A DNA stretch of 64,000 bases from Sanguibacter suaedae (GCF_016342785.1 NZ_JAEINH010000002.1:220019-284018), one strand, 5' to 3'. Counted from the stretch's first letter, positions 9,390-19,085 are shown. Program-made: numbers and translations. The notes: generated by a model not told the origin, from the letters alone.

Positions 9390-10394
9390 GTGCTCATTGC
9401 ACAACGCCCCGCCCTGACCGAAGAGGTCATCTCGGAGAACCGTTCGCGCTTCTCCATCGAGCCGCTCGAGCCCGGTTTCGGTTACACGCTCGGCAACTCG
9501 CTGCGCCGCACCCTGCTGTCCTCCATCCCCGGAGCAGCGGTCACGTCCATCCGCATCGACGGTGTCCTCCACGAGTTCACGACGGTGCCGGGCGTCAAGG
9601 AAGACGTCACCGAGATCATCCTCAACATCAAGAACCTCGTCGTCTCCTCGGAGAACGACGAGCCCGTCGTGATGTACCTGCGCAAGCAGGGTTCCGGCGT
9701 GGTCACGGCAGCCGACATCGTGCCCCCGGCGGGCGTCGAGGTGCACAACCCCGATCTGCACATCGCGACCCTCAACGACAAGGGGAAGCTCGAGATCGAG
9801 CTCACCGTCGAGCGCGGTCGCGGGTACGTCTCCGCACAGCAGAACAAGGCCTTCGACGCGGAGATCGGTCGGGTTCCCGTCGACTCCATCTACTCGCCCG
9901 TGCTCAAGGTGACCTATAAGGTCGAGGCGACGCGAGTCGAGCAGCGCACCGACTTCGACAAGCTCATCGTCGACGTCGAGACGAAGCAGGCCATCAGCCC
10001 GCGCGACGCCCTCGCCTCGGCAGGAAAGACGCTCGTCGAGCTGTTCGGTCTCGCACGTGAGCTCAACGTCGAGGCCGAGGGCATCGAGATCGGCCCGTCA
10101 CCGACGGACGCCGCTCTCGCGGCGGACCTGGCTCTCCCGATCGAGGAGCTCCAGCTGACGATCCGGTCCTACAACTGCCTCAAGCGTGAGGGCATCCACG
10201 CGGTCGGCGAGCTGGTCGCGCGCAGCGAGGCGGACCTCCTCGACATCCGTAACTTCGGCGCGAAGTCGATCAACGAGGTCAAGGACAAGCTTGCGGAGCT
10301 CGGCCTGTCGCTCAAGGACTCACCGCTCGACTTCGACCCGTCGACCGCCGACTACTACGACGGCGAAGACACGGACGACGAGCAGTACAACTGA
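9390..10394 (+). CDS. rpoA: DNA-directed RNA polymerase alpha subunit
   Basis: The GTG at 9390 follows a GAAAGGA ribosome-binding site and gives 334 residues. The N-terminal dimerisation domain contains [20 protein letters not shown]. The C-terminal domain near residues 250-310 has [16 protein letters not shown] and [11 protein letters not shown], which bind UP elements and activators. The acidic tail ends DTDDEQYN. It lies in the alpha operon between rpsK and rplQ. Confidence 0.98.
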   Translation: MLIAQRPALTEEVISENRSRFSIEPLEPGFGYTLGNSLRRTLLSSIPGAAVTSIRIDGVLHEFTTVPGVKEDVTEIILNIKNLVVSSENDEPVVMYLRKQGSGVVTAADIVPPAGVEVHNPDLHIATLNDKGKLEIELTVERGRGYVSAQQNKAFDAEIGRVPVDSIYSPVLKVTYKVEATRVEQRTDFDKLIVDVETKQAISPRDALASAGKTLVELFGLARELNVEAEGIEIGPSPTDAALAADLALPIEELQLTIRSYNCLKREGIHAVGELVARSEADLLDIRNFGAKSINEVKDKLAELGLSLKDSPLDFDPSTADYYDGEDTDDEQYN

Positions 10395-10452
10395 TCTTCA
10401 GGGGTCCCCGGACGTCCGGGGACCCCGCCCAATCCTCTAAGGAGCAAGAACA

Positions 10453-11010
10453 ATGCCTACCCCTCCCAAGGGTGCGCGGCTCGGCGGCAGCCCGGCTCAC
10501 GAGCGCCTGATCCTCGGCAACCTCGCCACGAGTCTTTTCGAGCACGGCCGAATCACCACCACGGTGACCAAGGCCAAGCGCCTCCAGCCCTTCGCCGAGC
10601 GTCTCGTCAGCAAGGCGAAGCGTGGCGACCTCCACTCGGTCCGTCAGATCGCCAAGGTCGTCCACAACAAGACGCCGCGTCGCCCCGACGAGCCCGGTGA
10701 CGCCAACACCATCCTCCACCGCCTCGTCACGGAGATCGCCCCGGCGATGGCCGACCGTCAGGGTGGCTACACGCGTATCACGAAGGTCGGGAACCGCAAG
10801 GGTGACAACGCCCCCATGGCCGTCATCGAGCTCATCCTCGAGCCCGTGAGCCCCAAGCAGGCTGTTGTCCGCGAGGCGGAGAAGGCAGCGAAGAAGAGCG
10901 CACCGAAGGTTGAGAAGGCCGAGGCGAAGCCCGCCGACGAGACCGCCGCGGACGAGACGTCCGTGGACGAGACCTCGTCGGACGAGAAGTCGTCCTCCTC
11001 GGAGGACTGA
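10453..11010 (+). CDS. rplQ: 50S ribosomal protein L17 with long acidic C-terminal extension
   Basis: Residues 1 to about 137 are canonical L17 ([17 protein letters not shown], then the ELILEP end). They are followed by some 48 extra residues: first Lys and Ala rich, then acidic and rich in Ser, Thr, Asp and Glu with a repeated DETS unit. L17 lies near the exit tunnel. The acidic tail is longer than in most bacteria. The gene is the last of the alpha operon and precedes a strong terminator. Confidence 0.96.
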   Translation: MPTPPKGARLGGSPAHERLILGNLATSLFEHGRITTTVTKAKRLQPFAERLVSKAKRGDLHSVRQIAKVVHNKTPRRPDEPGDANTILHRLVTEIAPAMADRQGGYTRITKVGNRKGDNAPMAVIELILEPVSPKQAVVREAEKAAKKSAPKVEKAEAKPADETAADETSVDETSSDEKSSSSED

Positions 11011-11043
11011 GCACCTGCGGCTGATCGCTGCGCGACGCTCTCT

Positions 11044-11084
11044 CGAGGGCCCGGACCGTGGGACATCCCCGGTCCGGGCCCTCG
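11044..11084 (+). terminator. Terminator of the alpha operon
   Basis: A perfect 15-bp GC-rich stem (CGAGGGCCCGGACCG at 11044-11058 with its complement at 11070-11084) lies 33 nt after rplQ. It lacks a U run, as is usual for actinobacterial terminators. Confidence 0.75.
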
Positions 11085-11222
11085 CGTGTCTGGACCTGGA
11101 CCGTGTCGGCTCGTCGGGATCCAGGTCCGTGACGAGACCCGGCCCTCGGTGACGATGGGGCGCGACCCGGCCTGCTAGCGTCGGTCCCGGTCATCTGGCG
11201 ACAGCAGGGGAAGAGGTCCGGA

Positions 11223-13322
11223 GTGGTCTGGCTCGAGCTGGTGTGCGCGTGCGCCGTCCTCGCCGTCGTGCTGATCGTCCCGGGAGCCGTCATGCTGCGC
11301 GCAGCGGGGCTGCGGTGGCTCGTCGCGCTCGGTTCCGGACCGCCCCTGTCCGCCCTCGTCTACGCGGTGCTCGCGCCTGTCCTCGCTGCTTCGGGGGTCC
11401 CTTGGAACCTGGTGTCCGTCACGGCAGCGGTCGTGGTGATCGTCGCGATCGGCTCCCTGGTGTGTGTGACGCTGAGGCGCCGACCGGGAGGACGCGACCG
11501 CCTGCCGCAAACCGGCCTCACCTCGGATGCCGCCGCGGCCGCGGAAGGTCGCACCGGCGTGCAGGCTCGCGGGGAGCTGCATGTCCCGACACCGCAGGCC
11601 TTGACTCCGCACGCCGCGACGATCCTCGGTCGCACAGTGCCCTGGCGGACGGCGTTCGTCGCGACGGTGCTGGTCTCGACGACGGTCTTCGTGGTCCCCA
11701 CCGTCCTCGGGATGGGGTCGCCCGACGCGCCCCTCCAGCAGTGGGACGGCGTCTTCCACCTGAACGGCGTGGCGCTCGTCCAGGAGACGGGCGTCGCGAG
11801 CTCGTTGGACGGTCTCTACGGCGAGGGGCGGTCGGTGTACTACCCGGCCGTGTGGCACTCGATGGTCGCCCTCGTCCCGCCGGTCGTCGCCCCCCCGGTG
11901 GTCGCCGCGAACGCGTCGACGCTCGTCATGGGCTCCGTGGGGTGGCTCCTCGGGCTCGGGGCGTTCGCGACGGCGGTCTTCCCCGGGAGGAGGGGTGTCG
12001 TCCTCGTCGCCGTCGCCCTGGGCTCGGCGTTCTCGATGTTCCCGACGGTCCAGCTGAGCACGCTGTCGCAGTGGCCCAACGGCCTGTCCGTGATGCTCGT
12101 GCCGGGGGCGGCGGCGCTGGTGGTCCTTTCTGTCCACGGATGGCAGAGGCTCGGGTCCGCTGCGCACCGCGCGCTGCTCACGTCCGCAGCGCTCGCGTCG
12201 GTGGCGGGCGTCGGTGCAGCGCACGGCTCCGGCGTGTTCGGGGGTCTGCTGGTCGTGGGCCCGCTGGTGCTGGCCGCGGTCGCTACCGGTGTGCGTTCTC
12301 TCTGGTCCTCGGGGAGGCGAGCCCGGGTCGTCGTGCCGGCGGCCGTCCTGGGAGCCGTGATGGTGGTGGCCGTCGTCGTCCTCTCGCGGTCGTCGGTGCT
12401 CCAGGTCCTGATGAACTTCGAGAGGCTGCCGCAGCGGACCTACGTGGTGTCGGTGCCTCGCACACTGCTCGACATGGTGCTGTGGCCTGCGCCGGGGAAC
12501 GTCGTCCTCAGCGTCGCGGTGGTCGTCGGCGCCGTGGTCCTCCTCCGGAGGAGGCAGGAGCGGTGGCTCGTGGCGTCGGGCGTCCTCGTCGTGGCGTTCG
12601 TGGCGTTCGCGGCAGGTCCGGACAACCCGCTCCGTGCGCTCACGGGGATCTGGTACACGCAGGCGGCGAGGATCGAGGCCCTCTACCCGGTCGTCGCGAG
12701 CCTGGTCGGTGCGGTGGGCGTGGTGACGATCGCCGAGAGGGCGGCCGCACGCTGGGAGCGGCGGAGGCCGAGCGGCGGGTCCGCCCGGTCGTCGCCCGGG
12801 CCGGTGGGGAGCGCGGTCGTCGCGGTCCTCGCCGTCGCGTTCGTGACGTCGGCCGGCTTCCAGACGCCGCAGCGGGTGCACAGGTTCGCCGAGGCGTACG
12901 ACCCGGAGGAGATCATGTGGGGCACGATGCTCAGCGCCGAGGAGCTCGCGCTCGTGCGCTCGGCGGGCGACCTGCTGCCCGAGGACGCGCTCGTCCTCGG
13001 TGACCCGCACAACGGTGCGGCGTTCTTCTACGGCGTGGGCGGGCGGGACGTCCTGCTGCCCCAGCTGGGCACGAGCGCCATGGACGCCACGCAGACGTAC
13101 CTCCGGGAGAACTTCCGGGACGTCGACGTCGACCCTAAGGTGTGCGAGCTCGTCCGGGAGCGCGGGGTGACGCACTTCTACGAGGACACGGCGACGGTGG
13201 AGGACGGGGCGAAGGTGGACCCGGAGTCCCCGGGGTTGCACGACGTCGACACGAGCGACGGGTTCGAGGTGGTCGCCGTCGCGGGGACGGCGACGCTCTA
13301 CGAGATCCAGGCGTGCGGATGA
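11223..13322 (+). CDS. Multi-spanning membrane protein, DUF6541-like
   Basis: The GTG at 11223 gives 699 residues. The N-terminal 560 or so consist of many hydrophobic segments, the first starting at residue 2; a periplasmic or extracellular C-terminal part follows. It resembles the large actinobacterial DUF6541 family of multi-pass proteins, often found near cell-surface polysaccharide genes and similar in layout to GT-C glycosyltransferases. I cannot show a catalytic motif. A TAGCGT hexamer at 11176-11181 may be its -10. The stop overlaps the next gene's start. Confidence 0.75.
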   Translation: MVWLELVCACAVLAVVLIVPGAVMLRAAGLRWLVALGSGPPLSALVYAVLAPVLAASGVPWNLVSVTAAVVVIVAIGSLVCVTLRRRPGGRDRLPQTGLTSDAAAAAEGRTGVQARGELHVPTPQALTPHAATILGRTVPWRTAFVATVLVSTTVFVVPTVLGMGSPDAPLQQWDGVFHLNGVALVQETGVASSLDGLYGEGRSVYYPAVWHSMVALVPPVVAPPVVAANASTLVMGSVGWLLGLGAFATAVFPGRRGVVLVAVALGSAFSMFPTVQLSTLSQWPNGLSVMLVPGAAALVVLSVHGWQRLGSAAHRALLTSAALASVAGVGAAHGSGVFGGLLVVGPLVLAAVATGVRSLWSSGRRARVVVPAAVLGAVMVVAVVVLSRSSVLQVLMNFERLPQRTYVVSVPRTLLDMVLWPAPGNVVLSVAVVVGAVVLLRRRQERWLVASGVLVVAFVAFAAGPDNPLRALTGIWYTQAARIEALYPVVASLVGAVGVVTIAERAAARWERRRPSGGSARSSPGPVGSAVVAVLAVAFVTSAGFQTPQRVHRFAEAYDPEEIMWGTMLSAEELALVRSAGDLLPEDALVLGDPHNGAAFFYGVGGRDVLLPQLGTSAMDATQTYLRENFRDVDVDPKVCELVRERGVTHFYEDTATVEDGAKVDPESPGLHDVDTSDGFEVVAVAGTATLYEIQACG

Positions 13323-14101
13323 TCCGGGCGGGTGACGCGTGGGAGACTCCCGGGGTGGTGCTCGTCCATGGTGTACGGACGTCACGGACGATGTGGCGGG
13401 CCCAGGAGGAGGTGCTGCGTGCGGCAGGGCACCGCGTCGTCGCGGTCGACCTGCCCGGGCACGGGCGGCGGCTCGACGAGCCGTTCACGGTCGACAGGTG
13501 CCTGGAGGTGGTCGACGAGGCGGTCGAGTCCCTCGGCGGGACCGCGGCCCTGGTGGGCCTCTCGCTCGGTGGGTACGTCTCGGTGGCGTATGCCGCGCGC
13601 CGCCCAGACCGGGTGGCGGTCCTCGTGGCCGCCGGGTGCTGCACGTCCCCGACCACGCCCCTGCGAGGCGTGTGGGGTCGGCTCGCGCGGTGGATCGAGT
13701 CGTGGGAGGACTCGGGGGAGCGACTCAACGCGGAGCTGGTGCGCAGGACGCTCGACGTGCAGGCGGCGCACGACGTCGCTGCGGGCGGGTTCGCGCTGAC
13801 GGTCGTGTCCGGGATGCTCGAGGAGATCGGCACCGTGGACCCGATCGCGCTCCTGCCCCGCGTCCGGTGCCCGATCCACCTCGTGAACGGCAGGTTCGAC
13901 CACTTCCGCACCCAGGAGCGGGCGTTCGTGCGCGCCGCCCGCGCGTCGGGGCGTCCGGTGCGGCTGGTCGTCGTGCCCGGGGCGAAGCACCTCGTCGCCC
14001 TCGACGCGCCGGTCACGTTCTCCCGGGTGGTGCTCGAGGCGCTCGAGGACGTGCAGGTCCCGGGCGCCGAGGCGTCGCCTCCCGAGCGTCGTCTCAGCTG
14101 A
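13319..14101 (+). CDS. Alpha/beta hydrolase
   Basis: The ATG at 13319 overlaps the preceding stop and gives 260 residues with an alpha/beta-hydrolase layout: oxyanion-hole segment VLVHGVRTSRTMW, nucleophile elbow GLSLGGYVS, acid in NGRFDHFR and catalytic His in PGAKHLVAL. No signal peptide is seen, so it is probably cytoplasmic. The substrate cannot be told from sequence. Coupling to the DUF6541-like gene suggests a shared role. The 3' end overlaps the convergent ROK gene by 8 bp. Confidence 0.88.
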   Translation: MIRAGDAWETPGVVLVHGVRTSRTMWRAQEEVLRAAGHRVVAVDLPGHGRRLDEPFTVDRCLEVVDEAVESLGGTAALVGLSLGGYVSVAYAARRPDRVAVLVAAGCCTSPTTPLRGVWGRLARWIESWEDSGERLNAELVRRTLDVQAAHDVAAGGFALTVVSGMLEEIGTVDPIALLPRVRCPIHLVNGRFDHFRTQERAFVRAARASGRPVRLVVVPGAKHLVALDAPVTFSRVVLEALEDVQVPGAEASPPERRLS

Positions 14102-14864
14102 GGAGGTCCCAGGCGCGGACGCCGCCCACGAGTGCCGCGGAGTTCGGGACGACGACCACGTCGTCGCCGAGGCGGTCGAGGACCACCTGGCTGACGCGCC
14201 GTGAGTTCCCACCACCCAGGTAGAGCCGGTCCCAGAGGAAGACGGGCCGGAGTCCCTCCACGACGCGGCCTATGCGGCGTGACCACAGGCCGTCGCCGAG
14301 CCTGCGACGCTCGACCTCCCCGACGTACTCGTCGTACGTGGTGGATCGGCGCACGGGCGCGTGGGAGAGCTCGAGATGGGGTGCGACACGGCCGCCGTCG
14401 AAGTGCGCGGAGCCGAGCCCCGTCCCCAGGGTGAGGACGAGCTCGAGGCCGGAGCCGGCGATCACCCCGGCGCCGTGGACCTCGGCGTCGTTGAGGACGC
14501 GGGCGGGGATCCCCAGCCGCGTCGAGAGCGCCGCCTGCACGTCGAAGCCCGACCACGCGAGGCGCAGCGCAGGGTCGATGCGGCTGCGCGGCCCGGAACG
14601 GGTGATGTAGTGGGGGGTGTGGATGACGACGCCGTGGCGGATCATCCCGGGCATGCCGACGGTGACCCGGTCAGGACGGGGGAGACCGTCCCGGAGCGCG
14701 ACGACGGTGTCGACGAGGAGCTCGGGCGGCAGCGGGTACGGGGTGGGCACGCGCACGGCAGGAGCGTGCGCGGTGCCGGCGGCGTCGAGCACGGACGCCT
14801 TGATGCCGCCGCCACCGCAGTCGACGGAGAGGGTGAGGGGGCCGTGACCTGTCGACTGCGCCAT
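14094..14864 (-). CDS. ROK-family sugar kinase, polyphosphate-glucokinase-like
   Basis: The ATG at 14864 gives 256 residues. The fold is that of ROK kinases: N-terminal phosphate loop LSVDCGGGGIKASVLD, LNDAEVHGAG with the catalytic Asp, LTLGTGLGSAHFDGG, and the late LYLGGGNSRRVS. It lacks the ROK zinc motif, as do polyphosphate glucokinases (PpgK). The usual Thr of the DxGGT loop is replaced by Gly, so the substrate and even activity are uncertain. It is convergent with the hydrolase and divergent from truA. Confidence 0.8.
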   Translation of the reverse strand: MAQSTGHGPLTLSVDCGGGGIKASVLDAAGTAHAPAVRVPTPYPLPPELLVDTVVALRDGLPRPDRVTVGMPGMIRHGVVIHTPHYITRSGPRSRIDPALRLAWSGFDVQAALSTRLGIPARVLNDAEVHGAGVIAGSGLELVLTLGTGLGSAHFDGGRVAPHLELSHAPVRRSTTYDEYVGEVERRRLGDGLWSRRIGRVVEGLRPVFLWDRLYLGGGNSRRVSQVVLDRLGDDVVVVPNSAALVGGVRAWDLLS

Positions 14865-14948
14865 AGGGAGCACCCTAGGCGACGTCCCTGGGGTCCCTGG
14901 GGTCCGTGGGACCCGCGGGGACCGGTCGCCGTGGGGGATGATGGACCG

Positions 14949-15845
14949 GTGATCCGGATCCGCCTCGACCTGTCCTACCGCGGTACCGACTTCTCCGGGT
15001 GGGCCACCCAACCCGGTCTTCGCACGGTGCAGGAAGTTCTCGAGGACGGGCTCGCCACGGTCCTGCGGTGCGGTCCGGTGCGGGTGAGCGTCGCCGGCCG
15101 GACCGACGCCGGGGTGCACTCGCGGGGCCAGGTGGTCCACGTGGACGTCCCCGAGGACGCGTGGTCAGGTGTGTCCGGGCGGTCCGCACGGACCCCGGAG
15201 GACGCGCTCGTCGCACGCCTCGCGGGCATCCTGCCCGGCGACCTCGTCGTCCGCTCCGCGCGCGTCGCGCCTCCGGGGTTCGACGCGAGGTTCGGTGCGC
15301 TGCTTCGCCGGTACACGTACCGTGTCGCCGACGCTCCGGCGCTCCGCGACCCGCTGCGGCACGACTGGACGCTGTGGGTCAAGGACCGGCTCGACGTGGA
15401 CGCCATGCATGCGGCGGCGCAGCCGCTGCTCGGGGTGCGGGACTTCGCGGCGTTCTGCCGCCCGCGCGAGGGGGCCACGACCATCCGGCACCTGCAGGAG
15501 CTCTCCTGGGAGCGTCCGGCGCACGGTCCGGACGCCGGCCTCGTCGTCGCCCGGGTCCAGGCCGACGCGTTCTGCCACAACATGGTGCGTGCGCTCGTCG
15601 GTGCGTCCCTCGCGGTGGGCCAGGGGCGCCGGGGCACGACGTGGCCCGCCGAGGTCCTGGCTCGTGGGGAGCGGGACCCTGCGGTGGGCGTCGTCGCGGC
15701 GCACGCCCTGGTCCTCGAGGAGGTCGTCTACCCGCCGGACGCCGAGCTCGCGGAGCGCGCGGAGCGCGTCCGGGCCCGGCGGACCGACGAGGACGTGTGG
15801 GAGCCTGCAGGCGCCCAGGAGGGTCAGGGCTCGTCGATGACGTGA
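14949..15845 (+). CDS. truA: tRNA pseudouridine(38-40) synthase
   Basis: The GTG at 14949 gives 298 residues. The catalytic Asp lies in VAGRTDAGVHSRGQVVH and the N-terminus IRLDLSYRGTDFSGWATQP is typical. TruA modifies uridines 38-40 in the tRNA anticodon arm. In many Actinobacteria truA follows rplQ directly and precedes rplM; here other genes intervene on both sides. Its last 22 nt overlap the convergent DUF5709 gene. Confidence 0.96.
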   Translation: MIRIRLDLSYRGTDFSGWATQPGLRTVQEVLEDGLATVLRCGPVRVSVAGRTDAGVHSRGQVVHVDVPEDAWSGVSGRSARTPEDALVARLAGILPGDLVVRSARVAPPGFDARFGALLRRYTYRVADAPALRDPLRHDWTLWVKDRLDVDAMHAAAQPLLGVRDFAAFCRPREGATTIRHLQELSWERPAHGPDAGLVVARVQADAFCHNMVRALVGASLAVGQGRRGTTWPAEVLARGERDPAVGVVAAHALVLEEVVYPPDAELAERAERVRARRTDEDVWEPAGAQEGQGSSMT

Positions 15846-16225
15846 ACTGCGGCCTCCTCGGCGCTCGCCGCGGCGCCGTCGATGCCGACGTCCTCCGCGA
15901 ACACGTCGTTGTCCTTGCCCTGGGTGGAGTCCGTGTCGGCGGTCAGGCGGCCCGCACGGTCGGGCTCGGTCCGGCCCTTCTCCGGCGCCTCCCAGACCTC
16001 GGGCTCCTCTTGCGCGAGCTTGAGGTCCATCGGCTCCCCGTGGCTCTCCTCCCACGGCGTCTCGCCGTAGTGGTTGGGCCGCGGGCGCTCCGGGGGTGAG
16101 TAGCCCTGGTCGAGGAGGTCGTCGACGTCCTCGCCGGACATCGAGTCCTCCCCGGGGATCTGGTTCGAGTCGCCCTCGCTGCCGAGGGCCGGGTCGGTGC
16201 TGGTGGCGGGTGTGTCTTCGCTCAT
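15824..16225 (-). CDS. DUF5709 domain-containing protein
   Basis: The product is a 133-residue, very acidic, probably soluble protein. It contains DVDDLLDQGYSPPERP and HYGETPWEE, which match the actinobacterial DUF5709 family of unknown function. No membrane segment or signal peptide is visible. It is divergent from the ABC-F gene across 88 nt and overlaps truA tail to tail. I cannot assign a function. Confidence 0.85.
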   Translation of the reverse strand: MSEDTPATSTDPALGSEGDSNQIPGEDSMSGEDVDDLLDQGYSPPERPRPNHYGETPWEESHGEPMDLKLAQEEPEVWEAPEKGRTEPDRAGRLTADTDSTQGKDNDVFAEDVGIDGAAASAEEAAVHVIDEP

Positions 16226-16313
16226 CGTCCTACCGTCGCACCGCTGCCCGCGTCGCGCACCCGCACGGGTAAAGAGGTCGTCGATCAGGCGCGGAGCACG
16301 TCACACTGGTCCT

Positions 16314-17999
16314 GTGGGTCACATCGACGTCAACGACATCAGCTACTTCCTGCCCGACGGCAGGCCGCTCCTCGCGGGGGTGGACCTCCGGGTGGGGGAA
16401 GGCGCGAAGGTCGCCCTCGTGGGCCCGAACGGCGCCGGGAAGACGACCCTCGTGCGGATCGTCGCGGGCGAGCTGGCGCCGCACGGCGGGAAGGTCTCGC
16501 GGAGCGGGGGCCTGGGCGTCATGCCGCAGATGGTGGGGCGCATCGACGACGAGCGCACCGTCCGCGACCTCCTCGTCGACCTCGCGCCTTCCGCGGTCCG
16601 GGCAGCGGGGCGCGAGCTCGCGGCCGCCGAGCTCGCGATGATGACCACGGACGACGAGCCCACGCAGATGCGCTACGCCCAGGCGCTGGCCGACTGGGCG
16701 GACGCCCGCGGGTACGAGGCCGAGAACGACTGGGACCACGTCACCGACGAGGTCCTCTCGGTGCCGTTCGACTCCGCGCAGTGGCGTGAGGTGCGGACGT
16801 TGTCCGGGGGCGAGCAGAAGCGGCTCGTCCTCACGGCCCTGCTGCGCGGGCCGGAGGAGGTGCTCCTCCTGGACGAGCCGGACAACTACCTCGACGTCCC
16901 CACCAAGCGGTGGCTCGAGCAGCAGCTGGCGGCGTCGCCCAAGACGGTGCTCTTCATCAGCCACGACCGGGAGCTCCTGGCCCGCACGGCGACCCAGGTC
17001 GCGACGCTGGAGCCGGGTGCGGCGGGCGGCAGCATCTGGGTCCATGGCGGCGGGTTCGCGTCCTACGGCGCCGCGCGCGAGGACAGGATGAGCCGGCTCG
17101 AGGAGCTGCGGCGCAGGTGGGACGAGGAGCACGCCCAGCTCAAGGACCTCGTGAACACGCTGAAGAACAAGGCTGCGTTCAACGACGGGTTGGCCAGCCG
17201 GTACCAGGCGGCCCAGACGCGGCTCCGCAAGTTCGAGGACGTGGGCCCTCCCGAGGTCGTGGCCAGGGACCAGGACGTCCGGGTCCGGCTCACGGGCGGA
17301 CGGACCGCCAAGCGTGCCGTCGTCGCCGAGCGGCTCGAGCTCACGGGCCTCATGAAGCCGTTCGACGCGGAGATCTGGTTCGGCGACCGGGTGGCGGTGC
17401 TCGGGTCCAACGGCTCGGGCAAGTCGCACTTCATGCGCCTGCTCGCCGCGGGCGGCTCCGACCCCGACCCCGCCCTCGCGGACGTCGTCGGGACGCCGGC
17501 GGCCGTCGCGCACTCCGGGCGTGTCACCCTCGGGTCGCGGGTGCGCCCGGGATGGTTCGCGCAGAACCATGCGCACCCGGAGTTCGAGGGCCGCACCCTC
17601 CTCGACATCCTCCACCGGGGCGAGGGGACGCGTGACGGGATGAGCCGGGAGCCGGCGAGCAAGGCGCTCGACCGGTACGAGCTCGCCGGACAGGCCGAGC
17701 AACGCTTCGAGACGTTGTCGGGCGGGCAGCAGGCGCGCTTCCAGATCCTCCTGCTCGAGCTCGGGGGAGCGACGCTGCTCCTCCTCGACGAGCCGACCGA
17801 CAACCTCGACCTGCACTCGGCCGAGGCCCTCGAGGCGGGCCTGGCCCGGTTCGAGGGGACCGTCGTGGCGGTCACCCACGACCGCTGGTTCGCGCGCGGG
17901 TTCGACCGGTTCCTCGTGTTCCGTGCCGACGGGACGGTGGCCCGGACGGACGAGCCCGAGTGGGACCTCGGCCGGGTGGATCGCGTGCGCCAGGGGTAG
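16314..17999 (+). CDS. ABC-F family ATPase
   Basis: The GTG at 16314 gives 561 residues with two ABC domains and no membrane segments. The first has [17 protein letters not shown] and LLLDEPDN; the second has [16 protein letters not shown] and [10 protein letters not shown] charged linker (about residues 255-330) separates them, as in ribosome-acting ABC-F proteins (EttA, antibiotic resistance ARE). Whether it is a housekeeping or a resistance factor is not clear. The nearby trhO and truA also act in translation. Confidence 0.92.
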   Translation: MGHIDVNDISYFLPDGRPLLAGVDLRVGEGAKVALVGPNGAGKTTLVRIVAGELAPHGGKVSRSGGLGVMPQMVGRIDDERTVRDLLVDLAPSAVRAAGRELAAAELAMMTTDDEPTQMRYAQALADWADARGYEAENDWDHVTDEVLSVPFDSAQWREVRTLSGGEQKRLVLTALLRGPEEVLLLDEPDNYLDVPTKRWLEQQLAASPKTVLFISHDRELLARTATQVATLEPGAAGGSIWVHGGGFASYGAAREDRMSRLEELRRRWDEEHAQLKDLVNTLKNKAAFNDGLASRYQAAQTRLRKFEDVGPPEVVARDQDVRVRLTGGRTAKRAVVAERLELTGLMKPFDAEIWFGDRVAVLGSNGSGKSHFMRLLAAGGSDPDPALADVVGTPAAVAHSGRVTLGSRVRPGWFAQNHAHPEFEGRTLLDILHRGEGTRDGMSREPASKALDRYELAGQAEQRFETLSGGQQARFQILLLELGGATLLLLDEPTDNLDLHSAEALEAGLARFEGTVVAVTHDRWFARGFDRFLVFRADGTVARTDEPEWDLGRVDRVRQG

Positions 18000-18011
18000 C
18001 GCGGGCAGCCA

Positions 18012-18017
18012 TATCCT
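18012..18017 (+). promoter_or_regulatory. Leaderless -10 of trhO
   Basis: TATCCT lies exactly 7 nt before the trhO ATG and there is no Shine-Dalgarno sequence. This is the spacing expected when transcription starts at the A of the start codon. Confidence 0.5.
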
Positions 18018-18024
18018 GGTGGGC

Positions 18025-18933
18025 ATGGCCGTGCACAAGATCGTCCTCTTCTACGCCTTCGCCCCGCTCGCCGACCCCGTGGCCGTGCGCCTGTGGCAGT
18101 CCGCGCTCGCGGAACGGTGGAACCTCACGGGCCGGGTGATCGTCTCCGAGCACGGGATCAACGCCACCCTGGGCGGCACCGTCGAGGACCTCAAGCAGTA
18201 CGTGAAGACGACGCGCGGGTACCCGCCGTTCCGGTCGGTCGACGTGAAGTGGTCGGACGGCACGGGGCACGACTTCCCGAGGCTCAGCGTCAAGGTGCGG
18301 CCCGAGCTGGTGAGCTTCGGTGTGCCGGACGAGGTCCGCGTGGACGAGGGGGGTGTGGTCGGAGGAGGGGTGCGGCTGTCGCCTGAGGAGGTCGACGCGC
18401 TCGTCGCAGCACGGGGCGAGGAGGTCGTCCTCTTCGACGGACGGAACGCGTTCGAGGCGGAGATCGGCCGGTTTCGTGGTGCGATCGTCCCCGACGTGAC
18501 GACCACGAGGGAGTTCGTCGCCGAGCTGGACTCGGGACGGTACGACGACCTGAAGAAGCGGCCCGTGGTCACGTACTGCACGGGTGGGGTGCGCTGCGAG
18601 GTGCTGTCCGCGCTCATGGTGGCCCGCGGGTTCGAGGAGGTGTACCAGCTCGACGGCGGGATCGTCCGGTACGGGGAGCGTTTCGGGTCGACGAGCCTGT
18701 GGGAGGGGTCGTTGTACGTCTTCGACGAGCGGATGCACGTCGAGTTCGACGAAGGCACCACGCCCCTCGGGCGGTGCACGGCGTGCGGGACCGTGACCGC
18801 CTCCTACGAGAACTGCGGCGACCCGGGGTGCACGACCCTCCGGCTCTTCTGCGAGGGCTGCGCACCTGCGGCACGGGTGTCGGTCTGCCCGGCGTGCGAG
18901 GGCTCGCGGGTGGCGGCGGGCGGTGTCGGGTAG
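18025..18933 (+). CDS. trhO: tRNA uridine(34) hydroxylase, rhodanese type
   Basis: The ATG at 18025 gives 302 residues. An N-terminal acylphosphatase-like domain (ENGxNATLGGT-type, here [16 protein letters not shown]) is followed by a rhodanese domain whose active Cys lies in [13 protein letters not shown]. The C-terminus has four paired cysteines (CTACG, CGDPGC, CEGC, CPAC), probably a metal site. TrhO makes 5-hydroxyuridine at tRNA position 34 with oxygen. It lies 25 nt after the ABC-F gene. Confidence 0.93.
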   Translation: MAVHKIVLFYAFAPLADPVAVRLWQSALAERWNLTGRVIVSEHGINATLGGTVEDLKQYVKTTRGYPPFRSVDVKWSDGTGHDFPRLSVKVRPELVSFGVPDEVRVDEGGVVGGGVRLSPEEVDALVAARGEEVVLFDGRNAFEAEIGRFRGAIVPDVTTTREFVAELDSGRYDDLKKRPVVTYCTGGVRCEVLSALMVARGFEEVYQLDGGIVRYGERFGSTSLWEGSLYVFDERMHVEFDEGTTPLGRCTACGTVTASYENCGDPGCTTLRLFCEGCAPAARVSVCPACEGSRVAAGGVG

Positions 18934-19043
18934 GGTGGCCGGGCGGCTTGCGCACGACATCGTCAGGGCCGCACCCGGACGCCCGAGGACCACGCCGCCC
19001 ACCAGCGGGCCGGTCGTGGAGCTTCACCTCACCCGGGTGCTGT

Positions 19044-19085
19044 GACGCACTCGCTTTGACCGAGTGGTACCTGAACGGATATCGT
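19044..19085 (+). promoter_or_regulatory. rplM-rpsI promoter overlapped by a CIRCE-like inverted repeat
   Basis: TTGACC (19056-19061) and TATCGT (19080-19085) are spaced by 18 nt. The -35 lies inside GACGCACTC-N9-GAGTGGTAC (19044-19070). This matches 13 of 18 arm positions of the HrcA operator CIRCE and has the same 9-nt spacer and register as the true CIRCE before groES. The resulting leader of about 125 nt before rplM has no obvious gene. Confidence 0.5.

Noticed and set aside
11175-13385. Long minus-strand open frame (736 codons) opposite the DUF6541-like gene
   Set aside because: Its translation is Arg, His and Asp rich without any motif, and the plus-strand frame has clear membrane segments, a start and a coupled downstream gene.
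17923-18024. Upstream in-frame extension of trhO
   Set aside because: It lies inside the ABC-F gene. The ATG at 18025 matches the family start and follows a TATCCT element.
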